Positions 9,526 to 18,862 of a DNA stretch of 64,000 nucleotides are shown here, in pieces. Source of the stretch: Roseivirga sp. (lineage in GTDB: Bacteria > Bacteroidota > Bacteroidia > Cytophagales > Cyclobacteriaceae). How positions within the stretch are numbered: the stretch's first letter is position 1; every line of letters begins with the position of its first letter. The stretch covers positions 62,001-126,000 of the forward strand of contig JAJCYM010000081.1 of NCBI GenBank assembly GCA_029262895.1. The letters run 5' to 3'. Position numbers and translations under genes: made by a program. Under the pieces are notes generated by a model. The model searched no databases, was not told the origin of the DNA, and was given only the letters and a program-made list of their open reading frames with translations.

Positions 9526-10944
9526 ATGACAACTCCTGGCACCAACCAATTCTATTTAATTCTTGAAAACTACGATACAACTACACCTCCTGTGGGTATT
9601 ATGATCACGAGTGGATCTGCTGGTAGTTTTGTGGCACCTTACTATTGGAAGTTGGACTCCAGCACTAAAACCATTACTAAAGAAACAGCAACATCAGGAG
9701 ATAAGGTGATGAGCTATTTTATCAAATGGAGCGATCTTCCAGATTATACAGGAACGGATTCTAAAGTTTCCGCTAAGTACGGCTCGAGGCCGGCCTCAAG
9801 AAAGTACGTCATCATTCCGGACAAAGACATTTACGCAGCCCGTGTTTATATCAGCAAGACAGCCCTGGATAGTTCTAAAACTATCTGGCAAAATTGGAAG
9901 GTCAACACAGGTGGAGACATCCCTCCTTTTGCTGCCGACAATAGCTTTTTATCCAGCGAATTTATTGTGGATAAGATGGAGTTTACCTACGCCTCCAAAT
10001 CCTTGAGTATCAATACAACAACTGTAGACTTTCTTTCTATTCCCATGACAGTTGAGGCATCCTTCAATGTTGCAGCTACCTGGGGCTCAGAACGAGGCCC
10101 GATGGGCATTACCGATAGTTTGAAGACTGTTGCAGCGGCCTTTACTTCACTAGGAAAGAGCAATGGCGTAGACTGGTCCAAGCTCAATTCAACAAAGAAC
10201 AGCACTACTTACAGAATTCTCTCCCCTTTTCGATATCTGGATGGAAGTCCATCGGATGCTAGCAGTTGGAACAGCTATTTTGACGATTATCTTGAAGGCC
10301 TCATCACTCAATATTCAACTGGTATTAGCTATCCAATTAACTCTACCAAGCAAGGCATGGGTTACTTTATAGCTAAGGTGAAGGTTAGTGGTGGAAAATG
10401 GGTGGTAGATGCCTATGGAAAGGATGGGACTACCTCAGCCAAGAAAGACATTTGCACCATAGACCCAGCTACTTATAAGGGAAATAGTAAAGATGTCTTT
10501 GCCGTAACCAATAGCAATGATCTGGCCTGGGATATCTTGGCAGGCATCAATCGTGGTATTGCTCACTTGAGTGATAATCACAAAGGTTGGGCAGATATAT
10601 TTAACACCTACTTTCCTGCTACAACTGCCAGCCCAACAGGGCAATGGACCTCTTCTGATTGGACGAATAGTGCGTCCTACTACCCTACAGGAAAACTAAC
10701 TTCGGGACAGACCATAGTGTCAAATCAGTACTCCAAATTGTTGCACGACAACTCCATTGTAGGCAGTGCATCAAATCGTACTGCCTCACCCCTGCCAACT
10801 GCGGTGAACGCCCAAAATTATTGCTATGGCTTTTCTGTGGACGATATCTGGCTACATGGCTCGATTATTTATGGACAAGGTGTAGATGGCAATGGCAATG
10901 GCACCACCATTTCAGCCACTATTGGCATATTCGAGCAGGGCTAG
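9526..10944 (+). CDS. GH64/thaumatin-like beta-1,3-glucanase-type protein without signal peptide
   Basis: 472 residues from the ATG at 9526. The overall pattern resembles the GH64/thaumatin-like superfamily (laminaripentaose-producing beta-1,3-glucanases): early beta-rich region with a YVIIPD segment, central domain with a conserved Asn/Asp-rich helix region, and a C-terminal YCYGFSVDDIW block like the F/YDDV signature of GH64. This assignment is from motif memory only. Unusually for the family, the N-terminus (MTTPGTNQFYLIL) is not a signal peptide, so the protein appears cytosolic or exported by another route. Thr and Ser are abundant, and cysteine is nearly absent. The next gene is convergent, 13 bp away. 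Confidence 0.5.
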   Translation: MTTPGTNQFYLILENYDTTTPPVGIMITSGSAGSFVAPYYWKLDSSTKTITKETATSGDKVMSYFIKWSDLPDYTGTDSKVSAKYGSRPASRKYVIIPDKDIYAARVYISKTALDSSKTIWQNWKVNTGGDIPPFAADNSFLSSEFIVDKMEFTYASKSLSINTTTVDFLSIPMTVEASFNVAATWGSERGPMGITDSLKTVAAAFTSLGKSNGVDWSKLNSTKNSTTYRILSPFRYLDGSPSDASSWNSYFDDYLEGLITQYSTGISYPINSTKQGMGYFIAKVKVSGGKWVVDAYGKDGTTSAKKDICTIDPATYKGNSKDVFAVTNSNDLAWDILAGINRGIAHLSDNHKGWADIFNTYFPATTASPTGQWTSSDWTNSASYYPTGKLTSGQTIVSNQYSKLLHDNSIVGSASNRTASPLPTAVNAQNYCYGFSVDDIWLHGSIIYGQGVDGNGNGTTISATIGIFEQG

Positions 10945-10957
10945 TCTCTTGATCTGC

Positions 10958-12376
10958 TTATTGTTGATACAATTTGAGGCAACCTGAATCAAAAGGCTTG
11001 GAGGGGTCACTCATAAAAGCATCCATAATGCTTCGTTTACAGCCCATGTCACCACCACCGTGTCCACCTGCATCAATGATAAAAGCATGAGAGTCGGTCA
11101 TTTTGGATTGGAATATGGCCGCATTTTCTGGGGGTGTTACGGGGTCAAATTGATTGACAAAAATCAGAGATGGTGTATCAGACATTTTATACTCCTTCAT
11201 TTCAGTCGTAGCATAGGAACGCAAGAAGTTGGCACTTTCCAGATAAAGTGAAGTGAAAATCGGGAGTTCATAGGGCAGCAATTTCAACTCCTTATATTTC
11301 CGGGCAACCACTGCAGATGTTATGCTATGGTCATACTCGTCATAGTTTTCACAAGCCAAAAACATAGCATAGTTGGAGCCTGTTCTGGCGCGACCTCTGA
11401 TGACTTGATTGATCAAATTTATCTGCCCGGTTTTAAGCGCTTCTATAAATCTGGGTACTCCCCTTCTGGATGAGTTGGTATATAGGATATAGCGCAGAAA
11501 GAAAATGGCATCCTGTGGATTAAGGTAAAAAGGCTTGTTATTGAATTCGGCTTTTAGGGGCTCCTTCTCCAACTTCGCCAGTACCTCAAAATAGTCTTTT
11601 TCCAGATTAGGAGAGCGTTTATTGCAGTCCGGATCTCCTTTACAATAATCAAAAACCTTTCTTAGCGCGGAACTGTAATCTTCCATTCGAGTGACCAAAT
11701 AATCATTGCGATGCGGTGCCGGAGAATCGTAAATGGCAGCATTGATCTTCTCCGGGAAATAGTCAGCAATGACACGAGCAATACGAGTGCCATAGGACCC
11801 ACCTCTAAGGTTATATTTTTCATAGCCTAAATGATCCATCAACATGCCCACATCGAGCGCATTCTGGAAGGTGTTGTACATTTCTATTTCTATGCCTTCA
11901 TTATCGCAGGTTTGTCTGAGCTCCTGTAGAAATTGTGCTACTCTTTCTCCTTCTTGAGCTATCGTCAAATCTTCAGGAAACAGGCCATATAACTGGCCGG
12001 TCAGATCAGGTAATGGGCTAGACTTACCTATGCCCCGTTGGTCGAATCGGATAATATCACGGGTTTTGAGAATTGGATTGGAGAGTAAAGCCTTGACATT
12101 ACCGAGAGCTGGTCCTCCTGGTCCTCCTGTGAAGTGAATCATCGGATACTCCTTTGTTTCAGGGTTCTCGCTTTTGAGGATAACATAAGCTATGCTTATC
12201 TGCCTTCCAGCAGGCTTGTCATGGTTTTCGGGAACTTGGATAGTGCCACATAAAAGCCTTGATGTATCATCAACATTCGTCAAAAAACTGCAATCAGAAA
12301 CCAGGGATTCTTTTTGCCCAAAGGCTGGAGCCAGAAGAAAAATGGATAATAGGGTGACAAATACAATCTTATACAT
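10958..12376 (-). CDS. Secreted alpha/beta-hydrolase peptidase, S33/tripeptidyl aminopeptidase-like
   Basis: 472 residues from the ATG at 12376; a longer frame would need TTG at 12391 and would place extra residues before a normal signal peptide (MYKIVFVTLLSIFLLAPAFG). The fold signature is HFTGGPGGPA (oxyanion loop) at 81-90, nucleophile Ser194 in GGSYGTR, an acid in NQFDPVTPP, and His in AGGHGGGD near the C-terminus, as in secreted prolyl/tripeptidyl aminopeptidases with a TAP-like C-terminal domain. Likely periplasmic or exported, releasing peptides or amino acids. Single-gene unit, convergent with the GH64-like gene. Confidence 0.85.
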   Translation of the reverse strand: MYKIVFVTLLSIFLLAPAFGQKESLVSDCSFLTNVDDTSRLLCGTIQVPENHDKPAGRQISIAYVILKSENPETKEYPMIHFTGGPGGPALGNVKALLSNPILKTRDIIRFDQRGIGKSSPLPDLTGQLYGLFPEDLTIAQEGERVAQFLQELRQTCDNEGIEIEMYNTFQNALDVGMLMDHLGYEKYNLRGGSYGTRIARVIADYFPEKINAAIYDSPAPHRNDYLVTRMEDYSSALRKVFDYCKGDPDCNKRSPNLEKDYFEVLAKLEKEPLKAEFNNKPFYLNPQDAIFFLRYILYTNSSRRGVPRFIEALKTGQINLINQVIRGRARTGSNYAMFLACENYDEYDHSITSAVVARKYKELKLLPYELPIFTSLYLESANFLRSYATTEMKEYKMSDTPSLIFVNQFDPVTPPENAAIFQSKMTDSHAFIIDAGGHGGGDMGCKRSIMDAFMSDPSKPFDSGCLKLYQQ

Positions 12377-12729
12377 AGTTCTTATGGTCAATAGGTTCTA
12401 ATACCAAATCAAATATAACATGACCCATATAAATCATTTCTTACCGCTTGCTCTTTGTTGAGAAAATCAGCCATAACGATGCTATGCCCTCATTTCTCGC
12501 CTTAATCAAACGATAATAATTTAATTTCTATTAAGGACATCTTATAATTGAATTGGTATAATAAAGATGTTGAAAATTATTGGAATAACAGGTTTCAGGC
12601 TATGGCCATTTTCCATTTCACCAGGAATTCAAACTCTCTTTCTTCTTTGACAGGCATACTAAAAAGTGTCCTTGGATGGTTGGCGCACATCGGTTTGAAA
12701 GCTTAGCTTTGTCCTATAATCTGACAAGC
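12377..12729. other. Intergenic region between divergent genes (353 bp)
   Basis: Lies between the peptidase gene (leftward) and the isoaspartyl peptidase gene (rightward) and presumably carries both promoters. It is AT-rich. I see no clear operator or hairpin. The ATG at 12676 is in frame with the downstream gene but adds an atypical N-terminus. Confidence 0.4.
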
Positions 12730-13659
12730 ATGACCAACCTTTCTATCGCTATTCATGGAGGTGCAGGCACCATCCTTAAAAAAAGCATGACTCCTGAAAA
12801 AGAAGCTGCTTACAATGTTGCTCTACAAGCGGCATTGGATTCGGGATACGTGGCCTTGAAAAGAGGTGCTACTGCCATTGATGCAGTGGAAAAGTCTGTT
12901 AGCGCTCTGGAAGATTCTCATTTATTCAATGCAGGGAAGGGTTCCGTTTTTACTGCTGATGGTACCCACGAAATGGATGCTTCCATAATGGATGGTAGCA
13001 ATCTCAATGCTGGAGCGGTTTCCTTAATCAGCGGAGTCAAAAACCCGGTACAACTTTCCCGCCTGGTCATGGAAAAATCAGACCACGTTTTTTTGGCTGG
13101 AGACGGTGCTCTCAAATTCGCTGAACAGATGAAATGTGAGTTTAAGGATTCAGCCTATTTCTATGATGAGTTCAGGTACAATCAGTGGCAGGAAGTAAAA
13201 GGAACGGATCAGTTCCAATTGGACCACTCGATAAGCAAAGAGCATAAGTTTGGAACGGTGGGTGCTGTGGCATTAGACCAATTTGGCAATATTGCCGCAG
13301 CTACTTCAACAGGAGGAATGACCAATAAGAAATTTGGACGCGTTGGTGATAGCCCAATGGTTGGAGCGGGCAACTATGCCAATAACGAGACTTGCGCGGT
13401 GTCTTGTACAGGCAGTGGAGAGTTCTTTATCAGAGCCGTGGTGGCCTATGATGTTTCTTGCTTGATGGAATACAAAGGCATGAGTCTCAAGGATGCCTGC
13501 AGCAAAGTAGTTCAGGACCGTCTGGTTAAAATTGGAGGAGACGGTGGTCTCATTGCAGTTGATGCTCAGGGCAACATATGCTTAGAATATAATACGGAAG
13601 GTATGTACCGAGGCCAACGTAACAATCAAGGTATAAATGAGGTGGCTATTTATAAGTAA
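12730..13659 (+). CDS. iaaA: Isoaspartyl peptidase / plant-type L-asparaginase (Ntn hydrolase)
   Basis: 309 residues from the ATG at 12730, which places the family N-terminus SIAIHGGAG six residues in; the ATG at 12676 would add 18 uncharacteristic residues. The protein is an Ntn-hydrolase precursor that self-cleaves before the nucleophile Thr176 in FGTVGAVALD, followed by the usual ATSTGGM and GDSPMVGAGNYA substrate-site segments. The family hydrolyses beta-aspartyl dipeptides and, more weakly, asparagine. There is no signal peptide, so it acts in the cytosol. It could split beta-Asp-Arg released by the cyanophycinase encoded at 18863-19717; that link is inference from proximity and known biochemistry. 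A stem-loop follows the stop. Confidence 0.92.
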   Translation: MTNLSIAIHGGAGTILKKSMTPEKEAAYNVALQAALDSGYVALKRGATAIDAVEKSVSALEDSHLFNAGKGSVFTADGTHEMDASIMDGSNLNAGAVSLISGVKNPVQLSRLVMEKSDHVFLAGDGALKFAEQMKCEFKDSAYFYDEFRYNQWQEVKGTDQFQLDHSISKEHKFGTVGAVALDQFGNIAAATSTGGMTNKKFGRVGDSPMVGAGNYANNETCAVSCTGSGEFFIRAVVAYDVSCLMEYKGMSLKDACSKVVQDRLVKIGGDGGLIAVDAQGNICLEYNTEGMYRGQRNNQGINEVAIYK

Positions 13660-13670
13660 CTGGCATCCCA

Positions 13671-13701
13671 TTCATCAGATCGTTTGAAGTGATCCGATGA
13701 A
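13671..13701 (+). terminator. Stem-loop after the isoaspartyl peptidase gene
   Basis: TTCATCAGATC and GATCCGATGAA pair over 11 positions with one mismatch around a 9-nt loop, 12 bp after the stop codon. No U-tract follows, so termination efficiency is uncertain. Confidence 0.4.
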
Positions 13702-13729
13702 TAGTCTGCGGCTGGAGAAAGGACTTTTT

Positions 13730-13820
13730 AAGTATCAAGTTCTAAGTTTCAAGTTTCAAGTTTCAAGTTTCAAGTTTCAAGTTTTAAGTTTTAAGTTTTA
13801 AGTTTTAAGTTCTAGGTTCT
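13730..13820. repeat. Tandem array of 13 heptamers, (AAGTTTC)n family
   Basis: Thirteen contiguous 7-bp units: AAGTATC, AAGTTCT, five AAGTTTC, four AAGTTTT, AAGTTCT and AGGTTCT. The array ends inside the stop codon of the ankyrin/PD40 gene. The 7-bp period rules out a coding repeat. Related degenerate units occur near 32.8, 33.1, 35.9 and 38.9-39.0 kb. Confidence 0.9.
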
Positions 13821-15282
13821 ATCTCAAATTTTCTATCACCTTAGCATCAATCCAGTAAATATCTCCTCTTCTATTAAAGAAAAAGAATTTACCGTCATGA
13901 GATAGACGTGGTGCGAATTCGCCCGTATCGGTATTAACTGCCTCACCCATATTCTTGGCTTTCCCCCACGATCCGTCTTCATTTTTGAAGCTGATATAGA
14001 TATCAACAGAGCCAATGCCTCCGGGTCGGTTGGAGGAAAAGATGACATAACTTTCATCAGGTGCTATAACAGGATCGTAATCTCTATTCTCACTATTGAC
14101 TGAATCGCCTAATGATATGGATTTTTGATATTTACCATTTTTGAATTCTGAATACACAATGTTGCTTGATCTTCCTGGACCTGTGGAAAAGAACAACGTT
14201 CCTTTGCTGGAAACTGTAGGAAACCAGTCAGCAAATTCAGTGTTCACCAGATCACCCAGATGTTTGGGTATTCCCCAATCCTGACCTTCTTTTTCAGCCA
14301 TCCACATATCAATATTCCTGGAAGCAGAATCACCATCATTTATAGGCCTGTTTGAGGAATAGAACATTTTGGTACCATCCGGGGATACAAAGGGATCGAT
14401 TTCTCTAAAATCTCCTTCGATGGGCGCAGGTCCCGGTATAGTCCATTCACCATTTTTAAACTCGGACATCATAATTGTACCTCCATGATATTTGCGCGAC
14501 TCGGCTGTATAATAAAGCTGCTTACCATCTGGCGAGAATGAGGGTGTATGCGTAAAGTCTTCGGTTGAGACCACGCCAGGGGCGAATATTGATGCGGTTA
14601 ATCCCGGCTTTGTCTGACCCAGATAGTCCCCTCGTAAATCAAAGGTCCGGACCTTGTTCCTGTCTGCTCCTTTGCTTAAAAGAAACTCAGCTATCTCAAC
14701 CGATTTTTGCCTCATTGCAATTGCCAAGGGCGTATTTCCTCTGTCGTTGAGTTCGTCCAGGTTCGTTTCTTCATTCACGAGTTTTTTGATAAAGTTGAAG
14801 TTCTCATTCAAGACTGCTCTATGCAATGGAGAAGTGCCGATATTCACATCGGCCCCTGCGGCAATCAAAATCTCAAACAGTTCTTCATTATTAGATTGCA
14901 CAGCCCGAAACAGCGGGGTCATCCCTTCCTTATTCACTGTGTTTACGCTTGCGCCCTTAGCAATTAAGGCTTCTACCATAATCACATTTCCGACCTGAGC
15001 TCCATAAAACAAAGGCGTGTCTCCAAAGTTGTTAACGGCATGAACAGAGGCTCCTTTCTTCATCAACAATTCGAATACCTCTTCCTTCCTACAAAAGATT
15101 GCCACATGCAAAGGGGTTGACTCCGTGTTGTTTCTAAAATCAATATCAGTTGTGCTTAGCAGAGAGTCTAACCGCTCCAAATCACCATCACAGGCAGTTT
15201 TATGTATGTTTTGAGCCTTGGCCTCCGCACAAAAACTCATCAAGAAAATAGCGATTAGAAGGGTGTATGATTTCATAAACAT
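13819..15282 (-). CDS. Exported ankyrin-repeat plus PD40/TolB-like propeller protein
   Basis: 487 residues with a signal peptide (MKSYTLLIAIFLMSFCAEAKAQ when counted from the second ATG at 15276, an equally likely start). Residues about 25-215 contain five or six ankyrin repeats (TPLHVAIFCRKEEVFELLMKKG, cited here only in part as TPLHVAIF and TPLFYGAQ, TPLFRAVQ, TPLAIAMR). Residues about 230-485 are PD40/WD40-like blades (FSPDGKQLYY, VSPDGTKMFY, APDESYVIFSS, LSHDGKFFFF). Both halves are protein-interaction modules; no catalytic residues are evident. The gene follows the FtsX permease on the same strand 64 bp downstream, so it may be co-transcribed with that PadR-controlled unit. Confidence 0.85.
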   Translation of the reverse strand: MFMKSYTLLIAIFLMSFCAEAKAQNIHKTACDGDLERLDSLLSTTDIDFRNNTESTPLHVAIFCRKEEVFELLMKKGASVHAVNNFGDTPLFYGAQVGNVIMVEALIAKGASVNTVNKEGMTPLFRAVQSNNEELFEILIAAGADVNIGTSPLHRAVLNENFNFIKKLVNEETNLDELNDRGNTPLAIAMRQKSVEIAEFLLSKGADRNKVRTFDLRGDYLGQTKPGLTASIFAPGVVSTEDFTHTPSFSPDGKQLYYTAESRKYHGGTIMMSEFKNGEWTIPGPAPIEGDFREIDPFVSPDGTKMFYSSNRPINDGDSASRNIDMWMAEKEGQDWGIPKHLGDLVNTEFADWFPTVSSKGTLFFSTGPGRSSNIVYSEFKNGKYQKSISLGDSVNSENRDYDPVIAPDESYVIFSSNRPGGIGSVDIYISFKNEDGSWGKAKNMGEAVNTDTGEFAPRLSHDGKFFFFNRRGDIYWIDAKVIENLR

Positions 15283-15346
15283 TTAAGTTTTACTTGTTTT
15301 CGATATGTGAATTCGGCTTGTGTGCTTTAATGGATGTTAATGAGTA

Positions 15347-18034
15347 TCACTCATTTCTTAGCAGCTTTACAGGGTTTTGAACAGCGGCATGTCGTATTTG
15401 CCAGGTAATGGTAGCTGCGCCAACTACAAGGACGATTAGAAAACCTGAAAGCAATTCGATTATGCCAGTTTCCGGACGGTAATTGAATTGGGCAAGAATT
15501 TCAGTATCAACAATATACTTGGTGATCGGGACCGCGATTAGTGCAGCAAGAATGATCATGAATACAAAACTCTTTGACAGCATGACCATCAAATTTGAAA
15601 AACCAGCACCAAGGACTTTTCTAATGCTAATTTCCTTCATTTTACTCTCAGTATTGTAAACGGCCATGCCTAACAAGCCAAGCATAGAAATGGAGATGGC
15701 AAGAAAAGCGAGGAAAGAAACGAGCGTAATTGTAGTCTTCTGAGATCGGTAAGTTTCTGTAATTTGATCGTCATAGAAATCAGCATCGAAAGGATGTTTC
15801 GAGTCAAATTGGACATACCCTGCTTCCAGTTTTTGTATTAAACCGATCAAGTCCTCCGTCCTGAATTTAACACCAATCTGCCCGTTAGTAAACCCTGGCA
15901 TCCCCTGAATAAATCCAAAATTCTTCTCCTTCATAATGTCACTGTTGTGCCCTGCATTAAGTGATGTATTGACAAAGTTTTTGACTACACCGATTACCTG
16001 GTATTTACCTCGCGCATATCCATAAATATTAATAAACTTGCCAATGGCTTCTGAAGGAGTTCCTAGTTGAAGGGATTCTAAAGTATGCTCATTTAAGATA
16101 ACTTGGTTTCCTAAACTCTTTCCCTGCAAAGGACTCTCGAAACCTCTACCAGCCATTAGTTCAAAATCATGCATGGAGAGGTAATTAAGATCAATACTAT
16201 TCCAGAAAATTCGTCCCTTGTACTCTTTGTCTTCGCTTTCAACTCTGGCTAGTTCTGCGCCTCCTGTGGCCATAGTCATCATGGAGATAGATGTTTCCTG
16301 AACTTCAGGAATTCCTTGATAAAACGTTTCCAGTTTTTGAGCATAGTCACCCTTAACTTTCACATTGATGATGTGTTCTGAATTAAAGCCCATATCGTAA
16401 TTCACCGCAAACTGGTATTGTTTGTTAACCAGCGTAGCAGTCATAATCAATCCAATCGATAAGGAGAATTGCAAAACGGTAAGGATACGTCTCAGGCTTA
16501 TACCTGCTAAGGGTTTTACCAAACCTGCGTCTTTCAGCACATTGCTGGTTTTCAGCTTTGATAAAAACAGGGCCGGTAAAAAACCCGCGATAAGTCCAAG
16601 CACCGTGGCGAAAACCAAGAAGTAGCCCAATTGAAGTAAACCAATGCTCAATGAAAACATATCATGCCCGCTGGATGCTGGATTGGGGAGCCTCAGAAAT
16701 GCTGGTTTAATCAGGAGAAACAGACCAATTGCCAACATTAATGCAATGAGAGAAAGTAAGAGTGATTCTGTCATGAATTGCGCAAAAACCTGATGGCTTT
16801 TGGCGCCACTTACCTTGCGAATCCCCACTTCTTTGGACCTTCTCAAAGCCCTGGCCAGTGAAAGGTTTGTATAGTTAAAGCATGCCGAAAGCAGCACGAC
16901 AACTGTTAACCCGAACATAATGATCAATTGCTTTCGAGAAAACCTCGGGCCTACACGATTGGCCAGCTTGTCACTTGTAACAAAATCGTCCATAGGCTGT
17001 AAGACATAGGTCACCGCATGTTCTTGCGTGGAATTGTATTCAGTTAGAATTTCAGCCATGCTGTCCTCAACCAAAACAGGTTTCGTTTGCTCGTCCAGAA
17101 GAACATAAACATGATTGCTTTTCCAAAAATGGGCTGCTTTATATTCTTTATGCCAGCCTGTACCGGAGGTGGAAGGTTGATCATAGGCTTCCATAGAAAC
17201 CAACACCTCGAATTGGATATGGGAATTGAATGGTAGGTCTGCCATAACTCCAGTAACCATTCCTAAAATATTTCGGGTTTGCCAATCACCGGTACTTTCC
17301 ATTTCAAGTTGTTTCCCCATAGGGTCCTGATCACCAAAAAGTTTTAGGGCGGTGCTTTCTGTCAATACTATGCCATTGGGCTCAAGTAATGCGGTAGCGG
17401 GATTACCTTTTAACAAATTGAAAGAGAATACATCGAAAAAAGTTTCAGTGGAGTAGAAGCCTTTGATATTGATGGCACCTGCATCGGTTTTCAGATCTAC
17501 ATCAACCCCACTACGCATAATCAGTACTTTTTCTATACCGGGTGTTTGCTCTTCCATCTCTAGCCCAATGAAATGAGAGGCCATAGGAATATCAATCTCC
17601 TGACCGTACATGAACTTATTACCGGCAACTCGATAAATACGGTCATGCTGTGTGTGCATAGTATCAAAAGAATTCAACTCAGTAATGATCAGGATCATCA
17701 AGATTCCCACTGCCATACTGATCGCCAAGCCCATAACATTGATGAATGAAAAAAGCGCATTCTTCTGAACGCTTCTGACTGATGTTTTGAAGTAGTTTTT
17801 AAACATTCCGTATTGATTTAGTTTTTGAGTTCCTCCTAAAGATTTTACTGACCAGGGTTTGATAAAATTGAAAACATGAAACCAATAGAACACCTTTCTT
17901 TGCCATCTCGACTTCGCTTTGAGTTCATCATGGTATTCATAGAGATCTCCAATGATCTCTTCTATAAATTCTTCCCGGCAAATTCGTCTGAGTAAGAATT
18001 CCGAGAACTTGGGTATTTGGTATGGCGATTTCAC
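15347..18034 (-). CDS. Large FtsX/MacB-type ABC transporter permease with prefix domain (module 1)
   Basis: 895 residues starting at GTG 18034, whose GTGA overlaps the padR stop, implying translational coupling. Residues 1-75 form the cytosolic permease-prefix domain (CREEFIEEIIGDLYEYHDEL). Then come a first transmembrane helix at about 95-115, a MacB-type periplasmic domain, an FtsX domain with SKEVGIRKVSGA, a second periplasmic domain and a second FtsX domain with EISIRKVLGA, giving about eight helices. This two-FtsX layout is that of MacB-like permeases that couple ATP hydrolysis to periplasmic work or efflux, but no ATPase gene is present in the window. Cargo is unknown. Controlled together with padR at 18031. 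Confidence 0.9.
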   Translation of the reverse strand: MKSPYQIPKFSEFLLRRICREEFIEEIIGDLYEYHDELKAKSRWQRKVFYWFHVFNFIKPWSVKSLGGTQKLNQYGMFKNYFKTSVRSVQKNALFSFINVMGLAISMAVGILMILIITELNSFDTMHTQHDRIYRVAGNKFMYGQEIDIPMASHFIGLEMEEQTPGIEKVLIMRSGVDVDLKTDAGAINIKGFYSTETFFDVFSFNLLKGNPATALLEPNGIVLTESTALKLFGDQDPMGKQLEMESTGDWQTRNILGMVTGVMADLPFNSHIQFEVLVSMEAYDQPSTSGTGWHKEYKAAHFWKSNHVYVLLDEQTKPVLVEDSMAEILTEYNSTQEHAVTYVLQPMDDFVTSDKLANRVGPRFSRKQLIIMFGLTVVVLLSACFNYTNLSLARALRRSKEVGIRKVSGAKSHQVFAQFMTESLLLSLIALMLAIGLFLLIKPAFLRLPNPASSGHDMFSLSIGLLQLGYFLVFATVLGLIAGFLPALFLSKLKTSNVLKDAGLVKPLAGISLRRILTVLQFSLSIGLIMTATLVNKQYQFAVNYDMGFNSEHIINVKVKGDYAQKLETFYQGIPEVQETSISMMTMATGGAELARVESEDKEYKGRIFWNSIDLNYLSMHDFELMAGRGFESPLQGKSLGNQVILNEHTLESLQLGTPSEAIGKFINIYGYARGKYQVIGVVKNFVNTSLNAGHNSDIMKEKNFGFIQGMPGFTNGQIGVKFRTEDLIGLIQKLEAGYVQFDSKHPFDADFYDDQITETYRSQKTTITLVSFLAFLAISISMLGLLGMAVYNTESKMKEISIRKVLGAGFSNLMVMLSKSFVFMIILAALIAVPITKYIVDTEILAQFNYRPETGIIELLSGFLIVLVVGAATITWQIRHAAVQNPVKLLRNE

Positions 18035-18357
18035 TTGATGGCTAATTCAGGTATTTGCATCCAAAGGTTGACTTTAACATCTCTGCTTTTTTGGAGCACC
18101 TTGTTACCCGAAGCAGTGGTGCTAAAGATTCGTTTGCTTCTCCCCCCTCTAACCTCTGTGGCGCCACTGTAATTTGATTCAACAAATCCCTTTTTCTCCA
18201 GGCGATTGAGTGTGCCGTGCACCGCCCCTATAGTTACAGTTCTATTGGCTTGCTCTTTCAAGGTTCTGCGGATCGCCAAGCCGTAGGCGTCTTCTTTAAG
18301 CATTACAATCAGAAGTAAGGTTAGCTCCTCTAACTCTCCTAAATATTCCTTTTCCAT
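18031..18357 (-). CDS. PadR-family transcriptional regulator (module 1)
   Basis: 108 residues, a winged-helix PadR protein: helix-turn-helix around DAYGLAIRRTLKEQ and AVHGTLNRLEKKGFVES, then a basic wing with RGGRSKRIFSTTASG. The family represses its own operon and releases DNA on binding a ligand or stress signal. It is closest in sequence to the PadR at 43408 and less like the classical one at 28966. The start overlaps nothing upstream and faces two near-palindromic sites at 18364-18380 and 18406-18422. The stop overlaps the permease start by 4 bp. Confidence 0.92.
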   Translation of the reverse strand: MEKEYLGELEELTLLLIVMLKEDAYGLAIRRTLKEQANRTVTIGAVHGTLNRLEKKGFVESNYSGATEVRGGRSKRIFSTTASGNKVLQKSRDVKVNLWMQIPELAIK

Positions 18358-18363
18358 AGATAT

Positions 18364-18380
18364 GTTCTATTTAATAGAAC
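18364..18380. promoter_or_regulatory. Putative PadR operator, proximal site (module 1)
   Basis: GTTCTATTTAATAGAAC has 7-bp inverted arms around TTA and begins 7 bp upstream of the padR ATG. The same 16-bp sequence recurs 42 bp further upstream. Function is inferred from symmetry, duplication and position. Confidence 0.7.
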
Positions 18381-18405
18381 TAATATACGGAAGGAATTTT
18401 TATTT

Positions 18406-18422
18406 GTTCTATTTAATAGAAG
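18406..18422. promoter_or_regulatory. Putative PadR operator, distal site (module 1)
   Basis: GTTCTATTTAATAGAAG repeats the proximal site with only the last base changed. Centre-to-centre distance is 42 bp, four helical turns, placing both sites on the same DNA face. Confidence 0.7.
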
Positions 18423-18862
18423 AAATAATGTAGTTGTTGGCTAATAAGACTTATGAATATCATTCACAGTCAAGTACTGTTGAAGGGATTTGGAATTCGT
18501 AAATTCAGTCTTACCGCCCCGCTTGATCGATTGACATGAGTTCAGGATAGTAATAATTATTGGTCATCCCGTCTTGCTTTCGCGAAGCTTCAGCGAAGCA
18601 AAGAGGGATCTTTTTCAGCTATAAAATTCAGCTTTACTCATTAAACGTGAAAAGATTTCTCCATCCCTGAAACTCGGGAATCCGAAATGACCCCAGGATG
18701 ACGATTCTTAATTAAGGGAGATTTCTTTTCCCGAACTCACGTTAGATGAGGTGCTTCGTTCCTCAGCAAAAAAAGGTTTGAGTACGAAGGTGTATCAAGT
18801 TTCAAGTTGGAATTTGTTGCTTGCCTCTTGGTTTTTGAGTAGGCCCGGCCATTCTTAAAATA
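18423..18862. other. Intergenic region with a second palindromic repeat family
   Basis: About 440 bp between padR and cphB, non-coding. From 18560 to 18710 it holds a nested inverted structure: outer GGTCATCC/GGATGAC, inner AGGGATC...and TCTCCATCCCT, with further pairs such as CGCGAAGCTTCAGCG. A short heptamer run (ATCAAGTTTCAAGTT) is at about 18797. Confidence 0.45.

Noticed and set aside
13730-13820. A CRISPR-like array
   Set aside because: The units are 7 bp, contiguous and without spacers, and no cas gene is present.
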